Of a stretch of 14,011 bases of DNA, positions 6,596 through 13,937 are shown piece after piece. The stretch is from the NCBI GenBank assembly GCA_016839245.1, contig JAEOUN010000072.1, positions 1-14,011 of the forward strand. Direction: 5' to 3'. Positions within the stretch are counted from its first letter, which is position 1. The number at the start of each line of letters is the position of its first letter. The notes under the pieces are model-generated. The model did no database searches. It was not told where the DNA came from and was given only the letters and a program-made list of their open reading frames with translations. A program made the position numbers and the translations under genes. This DNA is from Candidatus Thorarchaeota archaeon (GTDB taxonomy: Archaea > Asgardarchaeota > Thorarchaeia > Thorarchaeales > Thorarchaeaceae).

Positions 6596-8536
6596 ATGAT
6601 TCTATTAGTTGTAGTCCTATTATTGAGTATATATTTCGCTCACCAAAGTAATTCTGTTATTGCAAGTGAGAAACAGCTCCCTCTGATTCCAGTTCATTCA
6701 AACATCAAAATCCCACAGGCTACTCATAGACCTGCAGAAACATCAGACGTATTATTTGAAGACGATTTTAATACTGTCCCTCTTGGATTTAATACATCAC
6801 TGTGGAATCTCTCAATCCATAGCAATCCTCCTATTACTTGGGAGGATGAAGACCGGCTTATCCTACGAGCTAAGCCAATATCTTATGTTATTCTAAAATC
6901 AATAATTGAGACTGGAACAAATGTAATAGCAGAGTTCAACTTAACATTCTCTGAGGGTTTATGTTATTTTGCAGTTGGATGGGGTGATAGAGTAATTGAT
7001 TCAAGTAATGAGTGGCAGGCAAATCTTCGATTGTCACAAAATGGAGTATTTGTTGATTATTGGGATAATGAACTCTGCTTAGTATGCTATTCCAATGGAG
7101 AGAGAATCGCAGCTCCTGTCGAAAACATATCTCTTCGTACTGTTCATCAATTTAAGATGGAGTGGCGTACAACACTAGTCAAGCTTTTCGTTGATAATGA
7201 AGAAAGTGTCGTCATAAGTCGTAGAATACCACTTATTGGACTCCCATTTATCATTACAACTTCAGGCCATTATGAGAGGTCAGAAGAAGACGAATTATGT
7301 ATGGAATACGTACGAGTATCGTCACTCTCTTCATACAATCTCAATTATCCATGCATTGACCTCATATGGCCACTAAATGGTTCTCAATTAAGTCATTATG
7401 ATGAAATAGATTTCGATCTCTACGGATCAGATGGAGTCCTCATCTATTCATGGAATAATAATAACAATGAAACCATTGATGCACCTTGGGACATCAGTAC
7501 TCCTCAAACTATTGGATTACACACACTTGAGGTATTTGCAAGGAATGCTCTAGATATTTGGAATTCAACTACATATTATTTTGAAATTGTCCAACAAACC
7601 ATGGTTGAACTTTGCCCAGAAATGAGAACATCACCATTAATTGATGGAGATGTAAATGATAGAGAACAGGGAGATTCATTGGTATCAATAGTACGTGCCA
7701 TGAATGAAAACAGACACTATGAAGAACTTACAGTCTATCTCTCATTTTGGAGACAAACCATCTACATAGGTATTGAATCCAAACTTGCAGATAAATGGAA
7801 CTCTCATTTATCCATATTGATTGATGGAAATGGTGATGGAAAGTGGAATAATGAAGAGTTAGCATTTTTGCAAGACATTAGTATTACTATAGGAACACCA
7901 AGTTCCTATGGAGCATCTTCAAAAATCTATTCTCCAGCAGGACTTGAGATTTCAAAATCAGAATTCCCGGGATTAATGACTGCAAGCTCGATGCAAAGTG
8001 ATAAGGCATCCTTTGAACTTCTTTTGGATTTAACCAGTGTCAATGGCAATGCCTCACGAGGAATTGGAATTGGTATTATTATATCAAGAGGAGGATATGA
8101 ATCATTTTTCCCCACACATTTAGGATATGGTACATTTTCGGACTTACTTGTAGTGAAAAGTACAGGAATCACTCGCATAGATCCTACAATTTCATCTCTT
8201 GTGATGAGTGGTAACATACTTCTTGTTCTTCTTGGATTATTCGGGATACTTTATGTTATCTCCTCAAGAAGAAGAGTAACACTTGAGAGTCATCTTAATG
8301 ATGAAGAACTGGAACGAATTAAGACATTGTTATACTCATATGACAAAATATCATTAGATCGACTTGCACGCCTTTCAGGAATAGAAAAAAAGAGAGTTGA
8401 AAAGCTAGTAGGAATCCTTGTAAGTAGAGGATTAGCAGACATTTCAATTATTGAATTTGAACAAGGTTTCATTAGAGAACTTGAAGAATCTAATAATAGA
8501 GGAAACAATTCTAAAAATGGAGGAGAGTTGGTATGA
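6596..8536 (+). CDS. Surface receptor-like protein, copy 1 (LamG-like, Ig-like, CBM9-like, TM, winged helix)
   Basis: A 646-residue predicted type I membrane protein, outside facing. Segments in order: a hydrophobic signal (1-17) with no basic n-region; a jellyroll, LamG/concanavalin-like domain (about 51-245) opening with DDFNTVPLGFNTSLWNL; an Ig-like stretch (about 253-331); and a CBM9/DOMON-like domain (about 340-520) opening with PLIDGDVNDREQGD. Inside the last is an EF-hand-like loop DGNGDGKWNNEE (410-421). One transmembrane helix (about 537-556) is followed by Arg-rich SSRRR and a cytoplasmic winged helix (about 570-628). That tail, YDKISLDRLARLSGIEKKRV onward, looks like a PCI-type winged helix. 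About eight N-X-S/T sequons fit an exported glycoprotein. The stop overlaps the next ATG by four bases. Ligand and output are unknown; a sensor that signals inward is inference. Confidence 0.8.
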   Translation: MILLVVVLLLSIYFAHQSNSVIASEKQLPLIPVHSNIKIPQATHRPAETSDVLFEDDFNTVPLGFNTSLWNLSIHSNPPITWEDEDRLILRAKPISYVILKSIIETGTNVIAEFNLTFSEGLCYFAVGWGDRVIDSSNEWQANLRLSQNGVFVDYWDNELCLVCYSNGERIAAPVENISLRTVHQFKMEWRTTLVKLFVDNEESVVISRRIPLIGLPFIITTSGHYERSEEDELCMEYVRVSSLSSYNLNYPCIDLIWPLNGSQLSHYDEIDFDLYGSDGVLIYSWNNNNNETIDAPWDISTPQTIGLHTLEVFARNALDIWNSTTYYFEIVQQTMVELCPEMRTSPLIDGDVNDREQGDSLVSIVRAMNENRHYEELTVYLSFWRQTIYIGIESKLADKWNSHLSILIDGNGDGKWNNEELAFLQDISITIGTPSSYGASSKIYSPAGLEISKSEFPGLMTASSMQSDKASFELLLDLTSVNGNASRGIGIGIIISRGGYESFFPTHLGYGTFSDLLVVKSTGITRIDPTISSLVMSGNILLVLLGLFGILYVISSRRRVTLESHLNDEELERIKTLLYSYDKISLDRLARLSGIEKKRVEKLVGILVSRGLADISIIEFEQGFIRELEESNNRGNNSKNGGELV

Positions 8537-10434
8537 GATTAACAAGTAAAAGAATTATGACAGTATTTCTAATTATACTATGTTTCTCTTGTACAAGAGT
8601 TGATTATAATCTAGAAAAAACACACGCAGAAAATATCAGCCATATCAGTAATGAAAGAAAACTCATTATACCTTCAAATATTGGAGAGTCTGTATTATAT
8701 GATGATTTTAATGAATTTCCAGGCTATAACCAAACTATCTGGAATCTAGAATCTTATGGAAATGGAAGCATTAGTTGGATTAAAGACGAGCAATTTCAAA
8801 TGAATGCATCAAGGCATTCATTCAGAACCTTGACATCAATTCAAACGTTTGAGGTAGGATTTGAAGCTATAATTCGAATGAAACTTGTCGAAGCAGAAAC
8901 TGCTGTATGCGTAGGGTGGACAAATACAACACCAATAACAGAATGGAACTATTTGTTTGGAAACAGCTCTGTTCTCTTTCAAGGTGCACTCTCGACAGTA
9001 ATGCTCGAGGAAGTATCAACTGAATTAGGACAACGGACATCCAAGATGATTTCAGGACTCGATTCATCTGTATTTCATACTTATAGACTTGTGTGGAATT
9101 CATCAGTCCTTATTGGATATGTTGATGGTGAAAGAGTGGCAGTGATTGGAGATGAAATGCCAACAGGACCACTTCATTTCAAAATAGCCGTTACTGAATT
9201 TAGAAATGTAACCACTAATGGTGGGGTAATCATTGATAGTATTACAATAAAAGAACATCATTCAATGATATCAGAATCTCCTCCTTTCATCTCATTAGAT
9301 AGTCCAGGAAATAATACTATGAATCTTGCAGGAGATCCAATAGATGTGACACCAGTTGGTCATAATGGAACACTCTACTGGTCGTGGGATGGAGCAGCTA
9401 ATCGTTCAGGAGTAGATCAGTATGACATTCGGTTGCCATCAGCTGTAGGAGAACATGCCTTGGATGTTTATTGTGTAGATAGTTATGGATACAACAATTG
9501 GGCAAATGCTAGATATATCTTCAATACTATGGGTAAACCACCAGTCTTGATTGCGAGAAGAATGACTGAACCACCGATAATTGATGGAATCATTGAAGAA
9601 AACGAATGGCCAGCGATTACATTGAACACACTGAATCTCGTTAGGATTGATGGAATAACATTCCCCGTTGATGTGATGATTGCTAGCGATGAGATATTTA
9701 TCTACATAGCAATCGACTCACCTATAAAGAGTGGTCATGATTCGAGGGCGGCTTTGATTGTTGATGGAACTCTCGATAATGCATATAACGGATATAATGG
9801 AACGCCGGCAATGTCAATCTGGTACAATTTAGGTTCTCCGACCGCGTGGGAAGGATATAATGAAATCCAAGCTCTAGTATCTTCAGAAGACGGTCAAATC
9901 AGTGGAATCAGAATCACACAAGTCCCAGAAGGTTTTATGGCAGTATCAACAGCTAAGACTGATGGAGTCCACTATGAATTTAGACTTCCTTTGGAGGAGT
10001 TCAATGCTGGATTAGGATCCCGATTGGGAATTTCAATAATGCTCTATCCATCTGGGATGGGAGTTCATAATTTGTTCTATCCTCTGATTCTACCATGGAA
10101 CAATGCATCAAGACTTGGAGTACTCGTTATTCCGAATTTTGTTCCGCCAGTAGTCCTTGCAGTTGAAATCTCTCTTTGTATTGGAGTAGTTGCATTGGTT
10201 GGATATTTTGGTTGGAAAAGAAGAGTTGCAGGTTCGTCCACCGTGTTTATTGAATCAGAAGATTCCATGAGAGTGTTGGAGCTCATTCAATCATATGATG
10301 AAATCACACTAAATAGACTCTCATCAATGTCAGGAATATCAGAAGACAACATAAGGGCAAGAATTCAAGAGCTCGTAGAAATCGGGAGAGTCAATGTTGA
10401 AATCACCCAAGATGGTATTGTAAAACGTAAATGA
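8533..10434 (+). CDS. Surface receptor-like protein, copy 2 (paralogue of copy 1)
   Basis: A 633-residue paralogue with the same order of parts. It has an export signal with a basic n-region (MRLTSKR, hydrophobic to about residue 19), a LamG-like domain opening with YDDFNEFPGYNQTIWNLES (about 56-240), an Ig-like part (about 250-331) containing LYWSWDGAANRSG, and a CBM9/DOMON-like domain opening with PPIIDGIIEENEWP (about 346-520). A transmembrane helix (about 537-559), GWKRR, and a winged helix follow (577-631, YDEITLNRLSSMSGISEDNI). About thirteen N-X-S/T sequons lie on the outer part and none in the tail. The EF-hand-like loop of copy 1 is absent. A Cys at residue 20 follows CFS, which is a poor lipobox, so I do not call a lipoprotein. 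The start overlaps the previous stop (ATGA), predicting coupled translation and matched amounts. Divergence between copies is high, so the duplication is old. Confidence 0.8.
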   Translation: MRLTSKRIMTVFLIILCFSCTRVDYNLEKTHAENISHISNERKLIIPSNIGESVLYDDFNEFPGYNQTIWNLESYGNGSISWIKDEQFQMNASRHSFRTLTSIQTFEVGFEAIIRMKLVEAETAVCVGWTNTTPITEWNYLFGNSSVLFQGALSTVMLEEVSTELGQRTSKMISGLDSSVFHTYRLVWNSSVLIGYVDGERVAVIGDEMPTGPLHFKIAVTEFRNVTTNGGVIIDSITIKEHHSMISESPPFISLDSPGNNTMNLAGDPIDVTPVGHNGTLYWSWDGAANRSGVDQYDIRLPSAVGEHALDVYCVDSYGYNNWANARYIFNTMGKPPVLIARRMTEPPIIDGIIEENEWPAITLNTLNLVRIDGITFPVDVMIASDEIFIYIAIDSPIKSGHDSRAALIVDGTLDNAYNGYNGTPAMSIWYNLGSPTAWEGYNEIQALVSSEDGQISGIRITQVPEGFMAVSTAKTDGVHYEFRLPLEEFNAGLGSRLGISIMLYPSGMGVHNLFYPLILPWNNASRLGVLVIPNFVPPVVLAVEISLCIGVVALVGYFGWKRRVAGSSTVFIESEDSMRVLELIQSYDEITLNRLSSMSGISEDNIRARIQELVEIGRVNVEITQDGIVKRK

Positions 10435-10449
10435 TAGCACAGGACTGCA

Positions 10450-11697
10450 TTAATCATTGAATCGACATAGGCGACAGATTAGACTATCAGGCGTTTTGAC
10501 AAAAATGTCAAATAGAATTGCAGGTGGAGTCGTGGGTATCAATTGTGTTGGTGGCCGACCGGGTTTTCGATCCTTTTTAGAAGTTGATAGTTTAACTGGT
10601 GTTGGTATAAAATCCTGAGCTAGATTGACTATGCCAGATAAATGTTCACGCCACGTCCGTTCAGATCCCAAGTTAGATATTAGATCTATCTCTTTTGAAT
10701 CGAGAATCATTTCAAGATAACCAGAGAGCCCTCGAGGGGGGTTATAACAGATGACCAGAGCTGTAAGAATTATGGCACGTGAACAATGATCCGATCTACG
10801 TTGACTCCTACAACCAGTAACCTCTTGACCTTTACAAAAATCTAGAAACAATTTCTTTACTGTAAAGGAATCATCAGCATCATTCAGATTTAGAAGATCA
10901 GAGAGTTGTGAGAAACTCGTGAACCTTGTTCCTTTCAATAAATGCTGATTTACTTGATGTATTAATGCATCCTTCCATGTGAAACAGATGCGATTGTATT
11001 TCTCAATTGATTTCCATTCAGCATCGCCAATGTAAAGAGTCAAGTATGGATCCTGAAGGTTACCATTATATGAAGCAAAAATACCTGTTAGATCTATTGC
11101 TACAGAGACTCTTTCATCATTGACAGGAAAACTTGCACAGAATCGATCTGTGAAGGTGCCTTGATAATTGACAAAAAAGTAAATATCTTCATCAAGTAAC
11201 CTTGAGTCATTAATATTAGATGATAGCTCCACTGCAAGTTGATTATCCTTATTGTCCTTAGTTAGAAACCAATATACATCGATTGTCTTGTAGTCCTCTG
11301 AAACTTCGCCAAGTGGGGTATCACGCATCACCTGGAATATCGCGAGTTGAATATTATCAATATCACTCCAAATATCAACGGATGCTCTAGTGATTCCATT
11401 TTTAATAATAGAATCCAAAACTATCAATACATTCTCATCGCCAATTGTTCCTGCTAACCAAGAAGTTCTAGAATGGTGTGTATTTCTATCAAGGACAATT
11501 CCCATTTTCAGTCTTCGCAGTACTTCAACTAGTACTTCATCAAATCTACATCCAACAATGGCATTATCAAGAACAATTGAATGTCTGTGATTTGCCTGTT
11601 CTCTCTGGAAGTCCTTTGGCACCATTATTTTGGTGTGAATTGATTGAATCAACTTTAGAGATGATTCAAAATTAATTTCAGACGGATTAGTTGTCAT
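10450..11697 (-). CDS. Unrecognised 415-aa protein with AT-hook-like C terminus
   Basis: I do not recognise a family. It is a complete soluble protein with alternating predicted strands and helices and no membrane segment. Near the C terminus, SKKDRKPGRPPTQ holds a KPGRPP core (378-383) like an AT-hook, which in other proteins binds the minor groove of AT-rich DNA. It ends with CRLCRFND, a lone CxxC pair that could be half of a metal site. A Cys/His-containing stretch around TGCRSQRRSDHCSRA occurs at about 300. The N-terminal half contains an interesting run of acidic patches (DNAIVGCRFDEVLVEVLRR). The ATG at 11697 has no clear ribosome site. Its 3' end is only 15 bases from that of receptor copy 2 (convergent), and its 5' end is divergent from a winged-helix gene, which could regulate it. 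Function is unknown, and DNA association is only suggested by the hook. Confidence 0.72.
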   Translation of the reverse strand: MTTNPSEINFESSLKLIQSIHTKIMVPKDFQREQANHRHSIVLDNAIVGCRFDEVLVEVLRRLKMGIVLDRNTHHSRTSWLAGTIGDENVLIVLDSIIKNGITRASVDIWSDIDNIQLAIFQVMRDTPLGEVSEDYKTIDVYWFLTKDNKDNQLAVELSSNINDSRLLDEDIYFFVNYQGTFTDRFCASFPVNDERVSVAIDLTGIFASYNGNLQDPYLTLYIGDAEWKSIEKYNRICFTWKDALIHQVNQHLLKGTRFTSFSQLSDLLNLNDADDSFTVKKLFLDFCKGQEVTGCRSQRRSDHCSRAIILTALVICYNPPRGLSGYLEMILDSKEIDLISNLGSERTWREHLSGIVNLAQDFIPTPVKLSTSKKDRKPGRPPTQLIPTTPPAILFDIFVKTPDSLICRLCRFND

Positions 11698-11724
11698 CGT
11701 TGTTCATACAAGCCTTGTTATCTA

Positions 11725-11745
11725 ATCAAATTTTTGCAATTTGAT
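11725..11745. repeat. Inverted repeat in the divergent orphan/regulator region
   Basis: Perfect 7-base arms ATCAAAT and ATTTGAT flank a 7-base spacer, centred about 38 bases before the 415-aa gene. The position overlaps or borders its expected promoter, so it could be an operator, perhaps for the divergent winged-helix protein. The arms are AT-rich and chance is possible. The rest of the 218-base gap shows only AT-rich sequence. Confidence 0.35.
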
Positions 11746-11915
11746 GAATATTCTTTTCCAATAAGTAACTCAATAATAATAGGATTGTCCCGTCATTGTT
11801 CAGTACAATAATCGGAATTTTGGCGATGAAAATAAATTGAACCGTAAAAAATTCTTATCATATTGTTTTGATGCTCATTTTCTACTTGCGCACATCAGTT
11901 AGGATGGTGTAATAA

Positions 11916-12350
11916 TTGATTGATTTGCCAATTCTAAGTATTGACTTGGAAGAAGAGCCTTTGAAATATCTAATAGATCAAATACTCACACCCACTGATG
12001 CAAGTATCATAAATGCTGTATCAAAGTACAAAGAATCACATGGAAAATTTCCATCAGCTATGGATATCCTTGATAAATTATCAAGCTCATCAAAGCTAAA
12101 GAAGACTCAATTATATGACCGACTGAGCAGACTCACAAGTCGAGGATTTATCACGGTGAAGCTACTACCACGACCCAGAAGGTATCAAGTCAGTCTTGAC
12201 ACTCTTAAGGAGGGTGTTGAGAACTGGCTGTTGATTCAGACATCATCCTTAGAGGAACTTAGGAATGAATTGCAGTCTATTCAAATCTTCTTGAAAAAGA
12301 TGGATGTAACAATACTAGCTTCAGCAATTGCAAGCAGACTTTCAATATAA
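11916..12350 (+). CDS. Winged-helix transcription regulator, TrmB/ArsR-like
   Basis: A 144-residue predicted DNA-binding protein. After a short acidic N terminus, helices about 28-58 lead to a recognition helix (KKTQLYDRLSRLTSRG, about 62-77). A basic wing follows (ITVKLLPRPRRYQVS, about 79-93). The C-terminal part (about 95-144) is amphipathic helix that could form a dimer coiled coil. There is no ligand domain, unlike full-length TrmB regulators. The start is TTG at 11916, with GGATGGTG just before as a plausible ribosome site; a GTG in the same frame at 11907 runs straight into TAA. It is divergent from the 415-aa orphan gene, the classic place for a local regulator, with an inverted repeat in the shared gap. 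Its targets are unknown, and the downstream gene could also be one. Confidence 0.78.
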   Translation: MIDLPILSIDLEEEPLKYLIDQILTPTDASIINAVSKYKESHGKFPSAMDILDKLSSSSKLKKTQLYDRLSRLTSRGFITVKLLPRPRRYQVSLDTLKEGVENWLLIQTSSLEELRNELQSIQIFLKKMDVTILASAIASRLSI

Positions 12351-12393
12351 TCTCTAGCAGACGTTGAGCCATGAAAACGAGTTGGTAGGAATT

Positions 12394-12419
12394 GGTAACA
12401 AAGGGGGGAGACCCTTACC
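12394..12419. repeat. Imperfect inverted repeat with G-run
   Basis: GGTAA (12394-12398) pairs with TTACC (12415-12419). GGG pairs with CCC inside it, after a 4-base bulge. It lies 43 bases after the regulator stop and has no T-run after it. A 3'-end structure or a small RNA element is possible but unsupported. Confidence 0.3.
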
Positions 12420-12624
12420 ATGTCCAAAACAATTGAAGGTGAGAAATAGCGCATCGACTCTACTGACCAAGTAAATGCATTTGAGTAACTTGACGTATAA
12501 TTAAGAGACATACTTTTCCATTCTATTTCCAACAGCGCAGTAGAGAACAAAATGTAGCACATTCTGGAAACATCTGTCTGCAACGAAGCCCTAATATAGG
12601 CATAAATTTGAGCACGGAATCAAA

Positions 12625-12645
12625 TACGCCACTGTTCATGGCGTA
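12625..12645. repeat. Perfect inverted repeat upstream of the oxoamine synthase gene
   Basis: Arms TACGCCA (12625-12631) and TGGCGTA (12639-12645) with a 7-base spacer end 32 bases before the ATG. A TATA-like cataaatttg at about 12601-12610 would place transcription start near the repeat, so it fits an operator or a 5' leader hairpin. Confidence 0.5.
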
Positions 12646-12667
12646 CAAACCCCGTTTTTGGATATAC

Positions 12668-12671
12668 GGTG
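12668..12671 (+). promoter_or_regulatory. Shine-Dalgarno-like GGTG that decides the synthase start
   Basis: GGTGA matches part of the archaeal anti-Shine-Dalgarno complement and ends with its core six bases before the ATG at 12678. The in-frame GTG at 12669 is part of this site, so the ATG is preferred. Confidence 0.5.
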
Positions 12672-12677
12672 AAAATC

Positions 12678-13865
12678 ATGAGAGACCCAACAAGTTGGAT
12701 GCGCGACGAGTACAACAAACTAGTCGAGCAGAATTTAAACTGGAGAATTAGAGAACTAGAGGGTCCTAGCACCCCAAGGGCAAAGATGGATGGAAAAGAT
12801 GTCATCATGCTTTGCTCCAATAATTATCTTAACCTTAGCAATCACCCTAAACTTAAGGAGGCTGCTCTTGAAGCCATTAGAACTCATGGCGTCGGTTCAG
12901 GCTCTGTACGTGCTATTGCAGGTACTATGGACCTCCATCTTGAGCTAGAGAGACGTCTTGCACAATTCAAAGGCGCTGAAGCATCACTCACCTACAGTGC
13001 AGGTTTTACAACAAACGAGGGTCTCATCCCCCAGCTTGTTGACCAAGAAGATGCAATCATCAGTGATGAATTAAATCATGGTTCAATCATCGATGGTGTA
13101 CGACTTACGAAAGCGACACGTTTTGTCTACAAACACAATAATGTGGCTGACCTTGAGAGAGTACTTCAAGAGGCAGAAAAGGAAAAACCAAGAAGAATGC
13201 TCGTTATCACAGATGGTGTGTTTTCCATGGATGGAGATATTGCTCCTCTTGATGGAATCGTAAAAGCTGCAAAGCCACATGGAGCAATGATCTATGTTGA
13301 TGATGCGCATGGAGAGGCCGTCTTAGGCAAGGGTGGAAGAGGTATTGTCTCACACTTTAACCTCACCCACAAAGATGTTCATTTTGAGATGGGAACGTTT
13401 TCAAAAGCATTTGGAGTCATGGGAGGTCACGTATCTGGAAGCCGTGACATGGTGAACTATGCTTTGAACAAAAGCCGTTCCTGGTTACTCAGTGCTTCAC
13501 ACCCACCAGCTACTGCTGCAGCTTGCATTGCGGCAATCGATGTCCTCGAGACCGAGGAGGAGCATGTCAAGACTCTCTGGGAGAACCGTGAGTACTTCAT
13601 CAAGGGTCTCCAGCAGATGGGCTTTGACACAGGTAACAGTATGACTCCTATTATCCCTGCAATGTGTGGTGAGAGTTCAAAGGCAGTTGCACTCAGTGAC
13701 GGTCTTATGGAAGAAGGCATCCTCGCATTGCCTATCGTGTTCCCAATGGTTGCTCGTGACAAGGCAAGAATCAGAAACATGATGAACTCCGGTCTGACCA
13801 AGGCACAGCTAGATATAGCTCTAGCAGCCTATGAGAAGGTTGGAAAGAAAGTCAAAATCATCTAA
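12678..13865 (+). CDS. kbl: Alpha-oxoamine synthase, probably glycine C-acetyltransferase
   Basis: A 395-residue PLP-dependent fold type I enzyme of full family length. It joins glycine and acetyl-CoA to 2-amino-3-ketobutyrate or runs the reverse step of threonine breakdown. Motifs: IMLCSNNYLNLSNHP and GVGSGSVRAIAGTMDLH (substrate loop), ELNHGSIIDG with the cofactor-stacking His134, and YVDDAHGEAVLG with Asp208 and His211. GTFSKAFGVMGGHVSGS holds Schiff-base Lys243. The close relative 8-amino-7-oxononanoate synthase (BioF) shares all of these. I favour KBL because no biotin genes are nearby and the N terminus (WMRDEYNKLVEQNLNWRIRE) resembles archaeal KBL-like proteins; substrate cannot be decided from sequence alone. 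An alternative GTG start at 12669 adds three residues. The gene uses more CTC, CGT and GGT codons than its neighbours, suggesting higher expression. No threonine dehydrogenase is in the window. Confidence 0.88.
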   Translation: MRDPTSWMRDEYNKLVEQNLNWRIRELEGPSTPRAKMDGKDVIMLCSNNYLNLSNHPKLKEAALEAIRTHGVGSGSVRAIAGTMDLHLELERRLAQFKGAEASLTYSAGFTTNEGLIPQLVDQEDAIISDELNHGSIIDGVRLTKATRFVYKHNNVADLERVLQEAEKEKPRRMLVITDGVFSMDGDIAPLDGIVKAAKPHGAMIYVDDAHGEAVLGKGGRGIVSHFNLTHKDVHFEMGTFSKAFGVMGGHVSGSRDMVNYALNKSRSWLLSASHPPATAAACIAAIDVLETEEEHVKTLWENREYFIKGLQQMGFDTGNSMTPIIPAMCGESSKAVALSDGLMEEGILALPIVFPMVARDKARIRNMMNSGLTKAQLDIALAAYEKVGKKVKII

Positions 13866-13871
13866 AGGTAG

Positions 13872-13900
13872 AAAAAGCATCTCATACAGGGATGCTTTTA
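13872..13900. terminator. Bidirectional terminator-like hairpin between convergent genes
   Basis: Arms AAAAGCATC (13873-13881) and GATGCTTTT (13891-13899) enclose a 9-base loop. The plus strand continues into a CT-rich tail with a five-T run, and the minus strand ends in five Ts. It begins 7 bases after the synthase stop and lies before the stop of the convergent gene, so it suits ends for both. Confidence 0.6.
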
Positions 13901-13937
13901 CTTCTTCTTTTTAATCAATGACTTATATGATTGACAT

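Larger units (their letters stand above)
12351..12677. other. Gene-free 327-base intergenic region
   Basis: I see no convincing gene, tRNA or ribosomal element here. A minus-strand frame (12281-12583) runs through it but overlaps the regulator's 3' end and resembles no family. The visible content is a G-run-containing inverted repeat near 12394-12419, an AT-rich TATA-like stretch near 12600-12610 and a clean stem-loop at 12625-12645 just before the next gene. Confidence 0.6.

Noticed and set aside
8533..8592. Lipobox and lipid anchor in receptor copy 2
   Set aside because: The residues before Cys20 are CFS, without the usual Leu at -3, and a transmembrane anchor already exists near the C terminus.
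12281..12583. 100-codon minus-strand frame across the intergenic region
   Set aside because: It overlaps the 3' end of the winged-helix gene, has an odd Ser/Tyr-rich composition and no ribosome site, and matches no family known to me.
12620..12820. 66-codon minus-strand frame over the start of the synthase gene
   Set aside because: It runs antisense to a clearly coding region and to the promoter; a shadow frame.
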